64,000 nt of DNA from Flavobacterium praedii (GTDB taxonomy: Bacteria; Bacteroidota; Bacteroidia; Flavobacteriales; Flavobacteriaceae): contig NZ_CP113948.1 in NCBI RefSeq assembly GCF_026810365.1, positions 448,001 to 512,000 of the forward strand, in the 5' to 3' direction. Position 1 is the stretch's first letter, and the number at the start of each line of letters is the position of its first letter. The position numbers were made by a program, and so were the translations under genes. Shown here piece after piece: positions 36,715 through 45,417 of the stretch. Below the pieces are notes generated by a model. That model made no database searches. It was not told the DNA's origin and worked only from the letters and a program-made list of their open reading frames with translations.

Positions 36715-38181
36715 ATGAAAAATAAATATATATTATATTCAATCCTATTTGCATGCATCTCACCGCTATTTAATTCTTGTGCAGATGATTTAAACTTAGT
36801 ATCAGAAAGTGTAATTACTTCAGATGCTTTTTGGAAAACTGAGGATGATGCTAAAGCAGCTGTCAATGGAATGTACATTAATTTTAGAACACAAACCCAA
36901 CAAAATTATTATTTATTAGGAGGTGCTCGAAGTGCAGAAATTAAAGCTGGGGTTCAATCACCGTTGAATTTAGCGAATTATTACAACAACAATCTTACTG
37001 CACAAAATGTAGATGTAGATTGGGGTGGTTTGTATACTGTTGTACAACAGGCTAATTTGATTATAAAGTATGTTCCTACTATTCCGTTTAGTTCAACTAC
37101 TTTAAATGAGCAAAAACGGTACATGGCTCAGGCGTATACAATGAGGGCTTTGGCTTATTTTATTATGGCGCGTTCTTGGGGTGGTGTTCCAATTGTTACT
37201 ACACCAACAGAGAATACGAATCAAAATGAGTATATCGTTCCTCGTAACACTTTGGCCGAAACTTTTGCATTTATAAAATCGGATATTGAATTGGCATTGG
37301 CTAATTTTCCAGATGCGAACAATAACAAAGTACAATTATCAAAATCAGCTGCATATGCATTAAAAGCGGATGTGAATTTATGGACTGCCAAGCAATTAGG
37401 AGGCGGAGATGCAGATTTGAATATAGCGTTGGATGCCATAAATGCAATTGCTGCTGGTCCTGCTTTATTGCCTAATTTTAAAGATGTATTCAGTTATACA
37501 GGCAAAGGTAATAATGAAATACTTTTTGCGGTTCGTTATTCATTGACCGATGTTACTTCCAATTTATCGGATAACTGGAACTCTTTTATGTACGTTGGTC
37601 CTTCAGATTATCCTGGAGCTACTACTGCAGCTGCTACTGCAATGTTTGGGACACTAGGTTCCGGTTCTGGAAATGCGGGTATTTCTAGAGTACAACCTGA
37701 TCCATCTCGCTTTAATTTTGCGGCAACCGATGTTAGAAAAGATGCAACTTATTTGACACTTAGAAATACTGCAAATACAGCAGATGTTGTTACTGGATTA
37801 ATGAAATTTAATGGTACTGTAGATGGTACCCTTAGAAGATTTACCAGTGATATCATTATTTATCGTTGGGCAGATATTTTGTTGATGAAAGCTGAAATCA
37901 AAAACGGTTTGGGTCAGGATCCTACTGCAGAGATGAATCAAGTGATGCAAAGAGCAGATGCTACTGCTGTATTTACTAATTCTTCTCAAGCAGCTAATGA
38001 TGATGTTATTTTAAAAGAGCGTCTAAAAGAACTTGCTTTTGAAGGTAAAGCATGGTGGGATTTAGTTCGTTTTAATAAAACGGCGAATGTTCCATCTATG
38101 ACAGGGAAACAAGTACTTTTTCCAATATCTCAAAATACAATTAACTACAATCCAAAAGTGACTCAGAATCCTGGGTACTAA
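36715..38181 (+). CDS. SusD-type outer-membrane lipoprotein
   Basis: A 488-residue lipoprotein: MKNKYILYSILFACISPLFN then SC gives the lipobox with cysteine at residue 22. The SusD fold is shown by the N-terminal block SDAFWKTEDDAKAAVNGMY, the TPR-like helices QAYTMRALAYFIMARSWGGV, and the C-terminal RWADILLMKAE and KERLKELAFEGKAWWDLVRF. It forms the lid of the SusC receptor. The ATG at 36715 is chosen over earlier in-frame starts because it gives the signal peptide and follows the hairpin element. Confidence 0.95.
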   Translation: MKNKYILYSILFACISPLFNSCADDLNLVSESVITSDAFWKTEDDAKAAVNGMYINFRTQTQQNYYLLGGARSAEIKAGVQSPLNLANYYNNNLTAQNVDVDWGGLYTVVQQANLIIKYVPTIPFSSTTLNEQKRYMAQAYTMRALAYFIMARSWGGVPIVTTPTENTNQNEYIVPRNTLAETFAFIKSDIELALANFPDANNNKVQLSKSAAYALKADVNLWTAKQLGGGDADLNIALDAINAIAAGPALLPNFKDVFSYTGKGNNEILFAVRYSLTDVTSNLSDNWNSFMYVGPSDYPGATTAAATAMFGTLGSGSGNAGISRVQPDPSRFNFAATDVRKDATYLTLRNTANTADVVTGLMKFNGTVDGTLRRFTSDIIIYRWADILLMKAEIKNGLGQDPTAEMNQVMQRADATAVFTNSSQAANDDVILKERLKELAFEGKAWWDLVRFNKTANVPSMTGKQVLFPISQNTINYNPKVTQNPGY

Positions 38182-38200
38182 TTTAGATTAGAATTTTACT

Positions 38201-38250
38201 GTTAACTGATTGAGTCGAAAATTTAAAAATTTTCGGCTTGGTCAATTAAC
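38201..38250 (+). terminator. Stem-loop after susD, possible partial terminator
   Basis: CGAAAATTT and AAATTTTCG form the inner 9-bp stem near 38216-38235, extended outward by ATTGA/TCAAT and GTTAA/TTAAC. It lies between susD and the second hairpin element and may lower read-through into the enzyme genes or protect the susD message. Confidence 0.5.
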
Positions 38251-38265
38251 ACCCATAATTTAACG

Positions 38266-38348
38266 AATAAACATTATGAAATCGCCATGATTCTAAAAAT
38301 TCAAATTAGAATTAAGAATGGCGATACCATATTCCTTTAAAAAACAAA
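38266..38348 (+). repeat. 83-bp intercistronic hairpin element, copy 2 (before nanA)
   Basis: The same left and right parts as the copy at 36621, with the same total length. ATCGCCAT (38281-38288) pairs with ATGGCGAT (38318-38325), the MKSP mini-frame is at 38276-38290, and the hairpin ends 35 bases before the nanA ATG. Confidence 0.85.
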
Positions 38349-38360
38349 AAGTATCTACAC

Positions 38361-39290
38361 ATGAATATACAACATTTACAAGGACTAATAGCTGCACCAT
38401 TTACTCCATTTGACAGCAACGGAAAATTAGACGTTAGTTTAATTCCACCCTATTATGCATTTTTAAAACACAACAAAGTTACTGGAGCTTTTATAAATGG
38501 ATCGACAGGAGAAGGGGTTTCTATAACCCTTGAAGAAAAAAAAGCCATAGCGCAAGCTTGGGCAGATTGCACGAATCACGATGACGATTTCAAAGTAATG
38601 GTATTTTTGGGAGGGACTTGTCTTTCTGATTGTATCGATTTAGCCAAACATGCTTATGAAATTGGTTTATATGCTGTTTCGCTTACTTCTCCCTTTTATT
38701 TTAAACCAGCCAATGTAGATATGCTCGCTCAGGCTTGTATTATGGTTGGAGAAAGTGTGCCAAATATGCCTTTTTATTACTACCATATTCCAGTTTTGAC
38801 AGGGGTTAACTTACCAATGTTTGATTTAATTCAAGCCTTAGATGGCAAACTGGACAATTTTGCTGGCATAAAATATACTCATGAAGATTTCATGGATTTT
38901 CAGAGTTGCATGAGCTATAAAGACGGAAAATATGATATGCTTTGGGGACGTGACGAAAACATGTTGTCTGCTCTAGTATTGGGAGCCAAGGGAGCGGTTG
39001 GAAGTACTTTTAATTATGCGGCACCTTTATATTATGAATTGATTGATGCCTTTAATATCAATGATTTGCTTACCGCTCGTATTTTACAGCAAAAATCAAT
39101 AAATATGATTCGTTTATTGGGTAAATACGGAGGGATATCTGTAGGGAAAGCCTATATGAAAGTTACGGGATTGAATTTAGGTGAATTTAGATTACCAGTC
39201 AAAAATATGAGTTCGGATCAGTTTGAGGATTTCAAAAAGGATGTGGATAGCTTAGATTTTAATAGTTTCAAATCAAATCTGCCAAGCTAG
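38361..39290 (+). CDS. nanA: N-acetylneuraminate lyase
   Basis: A 309-residue aldolase that splits N-acetylneuraminate into ManNAc and pyruvate. The class I fold has GSTGEGVSITLEE near residue 47, FYYYHIPVLTG with the catalytic tyrosine near 137, and GIKYTHEDF with the Schiff-base lysine near 172. A dihydrodipicolinate synthase is less likely because the neighbours are sialic-acid genes. The mutarotase gene begins eight bases downstream. Confidence 0.93.
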   Translation: MNIQHLQGLIAAPFTPFDSNGKLDVSLIPPYYAFLKHNKVTGAFINGSTGEGVSITLEEKKAIAQAWADCTNHDDDFKVMVFLGGTCLSDCIDLAKHAYEIGLYAVSLTSPFYFKPANVDMLAQACIMVGESVPNMPFYYYHIPVLTGVNLPMFDLIQALDGKLDNFAGIKYTHEDFMDFQSCMSYKDGKYDMLWGRDENMLSALVLGAKGAVGSTFNYAAPLYYELIDAFNINDLLTARILQQKSINMIRLLGKYGGISVGKAYMKVTGLNLGEFRLPVKNMSSDQFEDFKKDVDSLDFNSFKSNLPS

Positions 39291-39297
39291 TTTATAA

Positions 39298-40482
39298 ATG
39301 AAATCAATAGAAAAGTTATTATTTTTTCTAATTCCTTTATTTTTTATGATGTCAATAACAACAACAGTCAATTCTCAAATAAAAGATTTTAATACCATCG
39401 AATGGAAAATTGGTGCGTATTTGCAAAATAATGAAGGAAGCAAGTCTCTTGGCTTTGCTGGAGCCATAAATGGGGTACATAAGAATGTTTTAATTGTGAC
39501 TGGAGGAGCCAATTTTCCTGATAAAATGCCTTGGGAAGGTGGGGCTAAAAGATATTCTGATGCTATTCATGTATTGCAAAAAAGAGACGCCAATTTTATT
39601 TGGAATAAAAAAATAAAAACAAAATTACCAGAACCCATTGCCTATAGTGGAGTTACTTCAACTAATTTGGGAGTTGTTTATGTAGGGGGTGAAAATATAA
39701 ATGGTCTTTCGAATAAGGCATACATCTTAAAATGGAAACATTCCAGAAATGATGTTGAAATACTTTCATTGCCAGAATTCCCTTTGGCTATGGCCAATAT
39801 CGCTCTAACCCATATCGGAAATGTGATTTATGCAATAGGAGGAGATGAAGCAAAAAACTCTTCCAATCTTTTTTTTAGTTTGGATTTAAATGTTATAAAA
39901 CCAGAATGGAAAGCATTACCCAATTTACCCATAGCATTGGCAAATTCGGTAGCTGTGGTTCAAGATACAAATGAAGGTACAGCCATTTTTGTAATTGGAG
40001 GAAGAACTAAAACGGCAACAGGTATCAGTGATTTACACAATACTACTTTTGTTTTTAATATCCAAAAACAAGCGTGGAGAAGTGCAGCAGCTATTTCAGA
40101 CGGAACAAATACCACCAATTTTTCAGCTGGTGCTGCTGTTGCATTAGGAACGCATTCGATATTGATTCTTGGTGGAGATAATGGACTAGTTTTTCATAAA
40201 ATAGAAACCTATTTATCCCAAATAGCACAATCAAATTCAAAAGAGGAAAAGGAAAGACTTATTGCAGAGAAGAATGTACTGAACACCCAACATCAGGGTT
40301 TTTTTAAAGGGATGTTGTTGTATAACACACTATCTGATACTTGGACAAAAGTAGGGGAGTTGCCATTTTTGGCACAAGTTACGACTACTGCAGTGCTATG
40401 GGATAATGAAATTGTACTGTCTAATGGTGAAATTAAACCAGGAATACGAACGCCTAATGTTATGATAGGAAAAATAAAATAA
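39298..40482 (+). CDS. nanM: Sialic acid mutarotase, Kelch type
   Basis: A 394-residue exported protein (signal peptide about residues 1-26) with six Kelch-type beta-propeller blades: ILIVTGGANFPD, VVYVGGENING, VIYAIGGDEA, AIFVIGGRTK, SILILGGDNG and a final one. It matches the cyclically permuted mutarotase family (NanM), which speeds conversion of alpha to beta sialic acid outside the inner membrane. Directly after nanA with an eight-base gap. Confidence 0.9.
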   Translation: MKSIEKLLFFLIPLFFMMSITTTVNSQIKDFNTIEWKIGAYLQNNEGSKSLGFAGAINGVHKNVLIVTGGANFPDKMPWEGGAKRYSDAIHVLQKRDANFIWNKKIKTKLPEPIAYSGVTSTNLGVVYVGGENINGLSNKAYILKWKHSRNDVEILSLPEFPLAMANIALTHIGNVIYAIGGDEAKNSSNLFFSLDLNVIKPEWKALPNLPIALANSVAVVQDTNEGTAIFVIGGRTKTATGISDLHNTTFVFNIQKQAWRSAAAISDGTNTTNFSAGAAVALGTHSILILGGDNGLVFHKIETYLSQIAQSNSKEEKERLIAEKNVLNTQHQGFFKGMLLYNTLSDTWTKVGELPFLAQVTTTAVLWDNEIVLSNGEIKPGIRTPNVMIGKIK

Positions 40483-40582
40483 TAAATTCAAATCTTACAC
40501 TTTTATAGCTAGACAAAAAGCTTTGTTGTTTAAAATAAGACAGGCAGATTGCGCTAGAATAAAAACTATTTACAAACAAATT

Positions 40583-41815
40583 ATGAAGAATTCAAAATAT
40601 TATCCTTGGATAGTAGTGGGCTTGCTGTGGGTTGTTGCATTGCTTAACTATATGGACAGACAGATGTTGGCCACCATGCGTCCCTCAATGGAAACAGATA
40701 TTCCAGAATTGATGTCGGGAGAGAATTTTGGTCGCTTAATGGCCATATTTCTTTGGATATATGCTTTGATGAGTCCAATATCTGGTATTATAGCGGACAA
40801 ATTGAATAGAAAATGGCTAATTGTTGGTAGTTTATTTGTCTGGTCAGCAGTTACTTATGCAATGGGTTATGCTGTCAGTTACAATCATGTGTATTGGTTA
40901 AGGGCTCTTATGGGAGTAAGTGAAGCCTTGTATATTCCTGCCGGATTGTCATTAATTGCCGATTATCACCAGCAAAAATCCCGATCACTTGCAATAGGGA
41001 TTCACATGACAGGGCTTTATATAGGATCGGCTTTGGGTGGGTTTGGCGCTACAATTGCCGCAGCCTATTCTTGGCATACCACTTTTCATTATTTTGGATT
41101 AATCGGAGTTGTCTACGCTATTGTCTTGGTCTTTTTTCTTTTTGAGAAAAAAGTTTCGAATCATCAAAACATAAAGGATAGTAAAGAAAAAAGTTCAGTT
41201 TTAAAAGGATTGGGATTGTTATTTACCAATATTTCATTTTGGATTATTTTATTCTTTTTTGCTACTATTAGTTTACCGGGTTGGGCTACTAAGAATTGGT
41301 TGCCAACATTATTTTCGGATAATTTAGGAATTTCAATGGAACAAGCAGGACCATTGGCAACAATCACTATCTCAATGTCTTCTTTATTGGGTGTTATTTT
41401 TGGAGGTATATTATCTGATAAATGGGTTTTAAAGAATGTTAAAGGAAGAGTTTATACAAGTGCTATTGGACTAAGTTTAACGATTCCGGCCTTACTATTA
41501 ATTGGTTTTGGAAATTCTCTTTTTCATGTTGTAAGTGCAGCTCTTTGTTTTGGGATAGGTTATGGAATGTTTGATGCTAATAATATGCCAATACTTTGTC
41601 AGTTTGTATCCTCAAAATACAGAGCTACTGCTTATGGCGTTTTGAATATGACTGGAGTGGGCTGTGGAGCGTTAGTGACTTCAATATTAGGAAAATATGC
41701 AGATGAAGGTGCGTTAGGAAATGGTTTTGCCATGATGGCTGGTGTTGTTTTTATGGCATTATTGGTTCAAATTATTTTTCTGCGACCTGAAGTAAACGAT
41801 TTTACTGATGCCTAA
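40583..41815 (+). CDS. nanT: MFS transporter, probably for sialic acid
   Basis: A 410-residue inner-membrane carrier with twelve helices, of the anion:cation symporter branch (LNYMDRQMLATMRPSM near helix 1, GIIADKLNRKWLIVGSLFVW between helices 2 and 3). Similar genes sit in sialic-acid loci of Bacteroides and Tannerella. Substrate assignment rests on position between the mutarotase and the sialate esterase. The start at 40583 removes twenty residues of an earlier open frame without a membrane signal. Confidence 0.85.
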   Translation: MKNSKYYPWIVVGLLWVVALLNYMDRQMLATMRPSMETDIPELMSGENFGRLMAIFLWIYALMSPISGIIADKLNRKWLIVGSLFVWSAVTYAMGYAVSYNHVYWLRALMGVSEALYIPAGLSLIADYHQQKSRSLAIGIHMTGLYIGSALGGFGATIAAAYSWHTTFHYFGLIGVVYAIVLVFFLFEKKVSNHQNIKDSKEKSSVLKGLGLLFTNISFWIILFFFATISLPGWATKNWLPTLFSDNLGISMEQAGPLATITISMSSLLGVIFGGILSDKWVLKNVKGRVYTSAIGLSLTIPALLLIGFGNSLFHVVSAALCFGIGYGMFDANNMPILCQFVSSKYRATAYGVLNMTGVGCGALVTSILGKYADEGALGNGFAMMAGVVFMALLVQIIFLRPEVNDFTDA

Positions 41816-41885
41816 ATAATTAAGGATAAAATATAGTTTTTAAGTTTTTTCGAATGGAGTTATTTGGTTGTTTGTTTATCTGCTG

Positions 41886-41907
41886 AGGTGAATTTAAACG
41901 TTCACCT
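41886..41907 (+). promoter_or_regulatory. Hairpin in the leader of the sialate esterase gene
   Basis: AGGTGAA (41886-41892) pairs with TTCACCT (41901-41907) around an eight-base loop, 43 bases before the ATG at 41951. No T run follows, so a role in translation or RNA stability is more likely than termination. Confidence 0.4.
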
Positions 41908-41950
41908 TGGCCGATATTTTTAAATGTTTGTCATTGTATTATTTAAAGTT

Positions 41951-44059
41951 ATGAAGAGTTTTAAAAAAGATATTATACTGTTGCTATTTTCTGTTGCGCT
42001 ATTGATACAGAATAGATTGTCTGCACAAACTCCTTTGATAAAAGTAGCTTGTATGGGGGATTCTGTTACAGCGGGCTATCTTTTGGCAAACCCAAAAACG
42101 GAATCTTATCCTTCTCAGTTGCAATTAATGTTGGGAAATAATTTCGAAGTAAAAAACTTTGGATTTAGTGGCGCTACTCTATTAAAAAAAGGGCACAAAC
42201 CTTATTATAAAACAAAAGAATGTGCCGAAGCTATAGCTTTCGCTCCCGATATAGCTATTATTCATTTAGGATTGAATGATACAGACCCAAGAAATTGGCC
42301 CAATTATAAAGAAGATTTTGACGCCGACTACACTTGGTTATTGGATACGCTACGGAAACAAAATCCAAAGGTAAAATTATTTATTTGCCGAATGACACCA
42401 ATTTTTAATGAGCATCCGCGCTTTAAATCGGGAACTAGAGATTGGTATTGGGAAATACAAACACAGATTGAAAGAATTGCAAAAGCAAATCATGTTAGGC
42501 TTATTGATTTTCATGAAAAATTATATGCTCGTCCCGATCTATTTCCAGATGCATTGCATCCTGTCAAAGAAGGAGCAACTATTTTGGCACAAACCGTTTA
42601 TGGGAATATTACAAAAGATTTTGGCGGACTTACTTTAGCTTCCGTTTTTTCGGATAATATGGTATTGCAACGCAATCAGCCCATTGTGGTTTATGGAACA
42701 GCCAATGGAGAGGATCGTGTTGAAGTTTTATTTAGGGGCCAGAAACAATTGGTTACTACCGATTCAAACGGAAAATGGAAGGCTATTTTTCCTGCAATGG
42801 CAGCTGGTGGACCATATCAATTGAGTATTCAAGGGGAAGGGAAGACTATTGTCATTAAAAATATACTGATTGGAGATGTTTGGTTTTGCTCCGGACAATC
42901 GAATATGGCTTTTCCGCTTCAAATGTCTGAAAACGGTTTGGCCGAAGTAAAAACAGCAATTGCGAATTCGAAACTTCGCTTGTTGAATTGGAAAGCGATA
43001 CAAGAAACAAATGATATGGCATGGGATTCTGTCACTTTAGCCAAAACCAATCAATTAAAATTTTTCTCAGGAAATTGGGCTATTTGTGATTCTACATCGG
43101 CAAAAAAATTCTCAGCAATTGCCTATTATTTCGGTAAAAATATTATGCAAGAAGAAAATATCCCTATTGGTTTGATCGAAGTTGCTGTAGGGGGCTCCCC
43201 CATAGAGTCTTGGATTGACAGATACACATTAGAACATGATGATAAAGAAGTTGATGTATTGACTAACTGGCAAAAATCAGATTTTATTATGCCTTGGGTT
43301 CGGGAACGTGCTGCCGTAAATTTAAAAAACGCCACTAATCCCAAACAACGTCATCCGTACGATCCTTGTTATAATTTTGAAGCAGGGGTTTCCGCTTTTG
43401 TTCACTTTCCAATCAAAGGCGTTCTCTGGTATCAAGGAGAAAGTAATGCTCATAATGTTGGTTTGTATGAACATCTTTTGCCAGAAATGGTTAAAAGTTG
43501 GCGTAATGCTTGGGGAACTGAATTTCCTTTTTATTATGTGCAATTATCAAGTACCGATCGACCTTCTTGGTCTGAATTTCGAGAGATGCAATACAGATTG
43601 CAAAGCCAAATTCCGAATAGCGGAATGGCAATAAGTATGGATTATGGTGATGAAAAAAATGTGCATCCCATAAAGAAAAAAGAAGTTGCCGACCGTCTCG
43701 CCCGATTGGCACTGCATTATACTTACAAAAAATCAATTGCTGCCAATGGACCATTTGCAGTAGAAGCAGAACAAAAAAAGGAAACCATTTGGATATCATT
43801 TGCTTCAGCGAAACAATTAAGGACCTCGGATAATAAACCAGTAATTGGGTTTGAATTAGTTAATGATAAAGGGCAACATTTTGAAACTTCGGCAATAATA
43901 GTCAATAATAAAGTGGTCATCTCTATTCCAAAAGAGGAAAATATTAAAACGGTTTTATACGCTTGGAAACCTTTTACATTGGCCAATTTGGTAAATGAAT
44001 CAGGATTACCCTGCTCTACTTTTAGATTGGAAGTGAACCCTTTAGAAAATAAAAAATAA
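41951..44059 (+). CDS. nanS: Two-domain sialate O-acetylesterase
   Basis: A 702-residue exported protein (signal peptide about residues 1-26, ending LSAQ). Domain one, about 28-215, is a GDSL/SGNH esterase: ACMGDSVTAGY with the nucleophile serine and FPDALHPVKEG with the Asp-His pair. Domain two, about 225-690, is the SASA esterase: VWFCSGQSNMAFPL with its own serine, and GVLWYQGESNA. Removing O-acetyl groups makes mammalian-type sialic acids available to the lyase. Tannerella NanS is described with the same double architecture. Confidence 0.92.
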   Translation: MKSFKKDIILLLFSVALLIQNRLSAQTPLIKVACMGDSVTAGYLLANPKTESYPSQLQLMLGNNFEVKNFGFSGATLLKKGHKPYYKTKECAEAIAFAPDIAIIHLGLNDTDPRNWPNYKEDFDADYTWLLDTLRKQNPKVKLFICRMTPIFNEHPRFKSGTRDWYWEIQTQIERIAKANHVRLIDFHEKLYARPDLFPDALHPVKEGATILAQTVYGNITKDFGGLTLASVFSDNMVLQRNQPIVVYGTANGEDRVEVLFRGQKQLVTTDSNGKWKAIFPAMAAGGPYQLSIQGEGKTIVIKNILIGDVWFCSGQSNMAFPLQMSENGLAEVKTAIANSKLRLLNWKAIQETNDMAWDSVTLAKTNQLKFFSGNWAICDSTSAKKFSAIAYYFGKNIMQEENIPIGLIEVAVGGSPIESWIDRYTLEHDDKEVDVLTNWQKSDFIMPWVRERAAVNLKNATNPKQRHPYDPCYNFEAGVSAFVHFPIKGVLWYQGESNAHNVGLYEHLLPEMVKSWRNAWGTEFPFYYVQLSSTDRPSWSEFREMQYRLQSQIPNSGMAISMDYGDEKNVHPIKKKEVADRLARLALHYTYKKSIAANGPFAVEAEQKKETIWISFASAKQLRTSDNKPVIGFELVNDKGQHFETSAIIVNNKVVISIPKEENIKTVLYAWKPFTLANLVNESGLPCSTFRLEVNPLENKK

Positions 44060-44156
44060 GGCATTAAAGATAATTAGATATACAAAAATAATGATGAGGT
44101 CGATAGAAAAGTAGGATTGCAATCCATTTCAATTGATCTATTAATTCAAAAAAAAT

Positions 44157-45344
44157 ATGAGCTATTCAAATACAGAACTTCAGAGTTTAAAAGAGTTTTA
44201 TCAAAATCAGCTGTTAAATGATACGTTGCCTTTTTGGTTCCCGCGTTCAATAGATACCGAATTTGGAGGTTATTTATTAATGCGCGATCAAGACGGCAGT
44301 TTAATCGATGATGATAAAGCCGTATGGATTCAAGGACGTGCAGCATGGTTATTGGCTACACTCTACAATACGGTTGAACCCAAACAGGAATGGCTTGAGG
44401 GATCAAAGTCTGGAATTGATTTCCTGAATAAGCATTGTTTTGATTCCGATGGACAGATGTTTTTTCATGTGACTCGTGAGGGTTTGCCGATTCGTAAAAG
44501 ACGCTATTATTTTTCTGAAACTTTTGCGGTAATCGCTATGTCCGCTTACGCAAAAGCAAGTGGTGATGAAGCTGCTGCCGAAAAAGCCCGTTTTTTATTC
44601 GGAAAGTGTATCGAATATGCTACAGTTCCTGGTTTGTTAGCGCCTAAGTTTACTTCAACCCGACCTTCCAAAGGGATTGGCGTTCCCATGATTATGATGA
44701 ATACGGCACAACAATTAAGAGAAAATATTGGCGATCCGCGCTGCGATGAATGGATAAGCAAATGGATTGCCGAAATAGAACGTGATTTTGTAAAAGAGGA
44801 TATAAAATGTGTGATGGAGCAAGTTGCACCAGATGGATCTATAATTGATCATATCGATGGACGTACCCTGAATCCAGGTCATGCTATTGAAGGAGCATGG
44901 TTTATTTTGCATGAAGCAAAATATAGAAATAATGATCCTCACTTAATTGCTCTAGGATGTAAAATGTTGGACTATATGTGGGAACGCGGTTGGGATAAAG
45001 AACATGGTGGGATTTTGTATTACCGTGATGTCTATGATAAACCCGTGCAAGAATATTGGCAAGACATGAAGTTTTGGTGGCCTCATAACGAAGTGATTAT
45101 TGCAACTTTATTGGCCTACACAATGACAGGGAATGAAAAATATGCCAAATGGCACAAAATGGTTCACGATTATGCCTATGGGAAATTCCATGATGCAGCC
45201 AACGGCGAATGGTTTGGATATTTGCATAGAGACGGGAGTCTTGCTCAAACTGCAAAGGGTAATATGTACAAAGGACCTTTTCATTTGCCTCGTCAAGAAT
45301 GGTATTGTCTTCAGATCTTGAATGAGCATTTGAAAAACATATAG
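44157..45344 (+). CDS. AGE-family N-acylglucosamine 2-epimerase
   Basis: A 395-residue (alpha/alpha)6-barrel enzyme that converts ManNAc into GlcNAc in the sialate pathway of Bacteroidota. Recognisable are DKAVWIQGRAAWLLATLYN, LNPGHAIEGAWF with a catalytic histidine, and KFWWPHNEVIIATLLAY with the second. No signal peptide, so it works in the cytoplasm. The epimerase replaces the NanE/NanK route of E. coli; the GlcNAc kinase it needs is not in this window. Confidence 0.92.
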   Translation: MSYSNTELQSLKEFYQNQLLNDTLPFWFPRSIDTEFGGYLLMRDQDGSLIDDDKAVWIQGRAAWLLATLYNTVEPKQEWLEGSKSGIDFLNKHCFDSDGQMFFHVTREGLPIRKRRYYFSETFAVIAMSAYAKASGDEAAAEKARFLFGKCIEYATVPGLLAPKFTSTRPSKGIGVPMIMMNTAQQLRENIGDPRCDEWISKWIAEIERDFVKEDIKCVMEQVAPDGSIIDHIDGRTLNPGHAIEGAWFILHEAKYRNNDPHLIALGCKMLDYMWERGWDKEHGGILYYRDVYDKPVQEYWQDMKFWWPHNEVIIATLLAYTMTGNEKYAKWHKMVHDYAYGKFHDAANGEWFGYLHRDGSLAQTAKGNMYKGPFHLPRQEWYCLQILNEHLKNI

Positions 45345-45417
45345 TTTTTGCCTCTTAGGATTGGTCGTTAGAGTAGTATAAAAAAGAATAAATTAGATTG
45401 AAATGCAGTTTTAAAAA

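Noticed and set aside
38361..39290. Dihydrodipicolinate synthase (dapA) instead of nanA
   Set aside because: Same superfamily, but the neighbours (mutarotase, sialate esterase, AGE epimerase) and the length favour the sialate lyase.
43323..44064. Minus-strand frames opposite the sialate esterase gene
   Set aside because: Shadow frames of a well-conserved gene; compositions are atypical and no promoter box is present.
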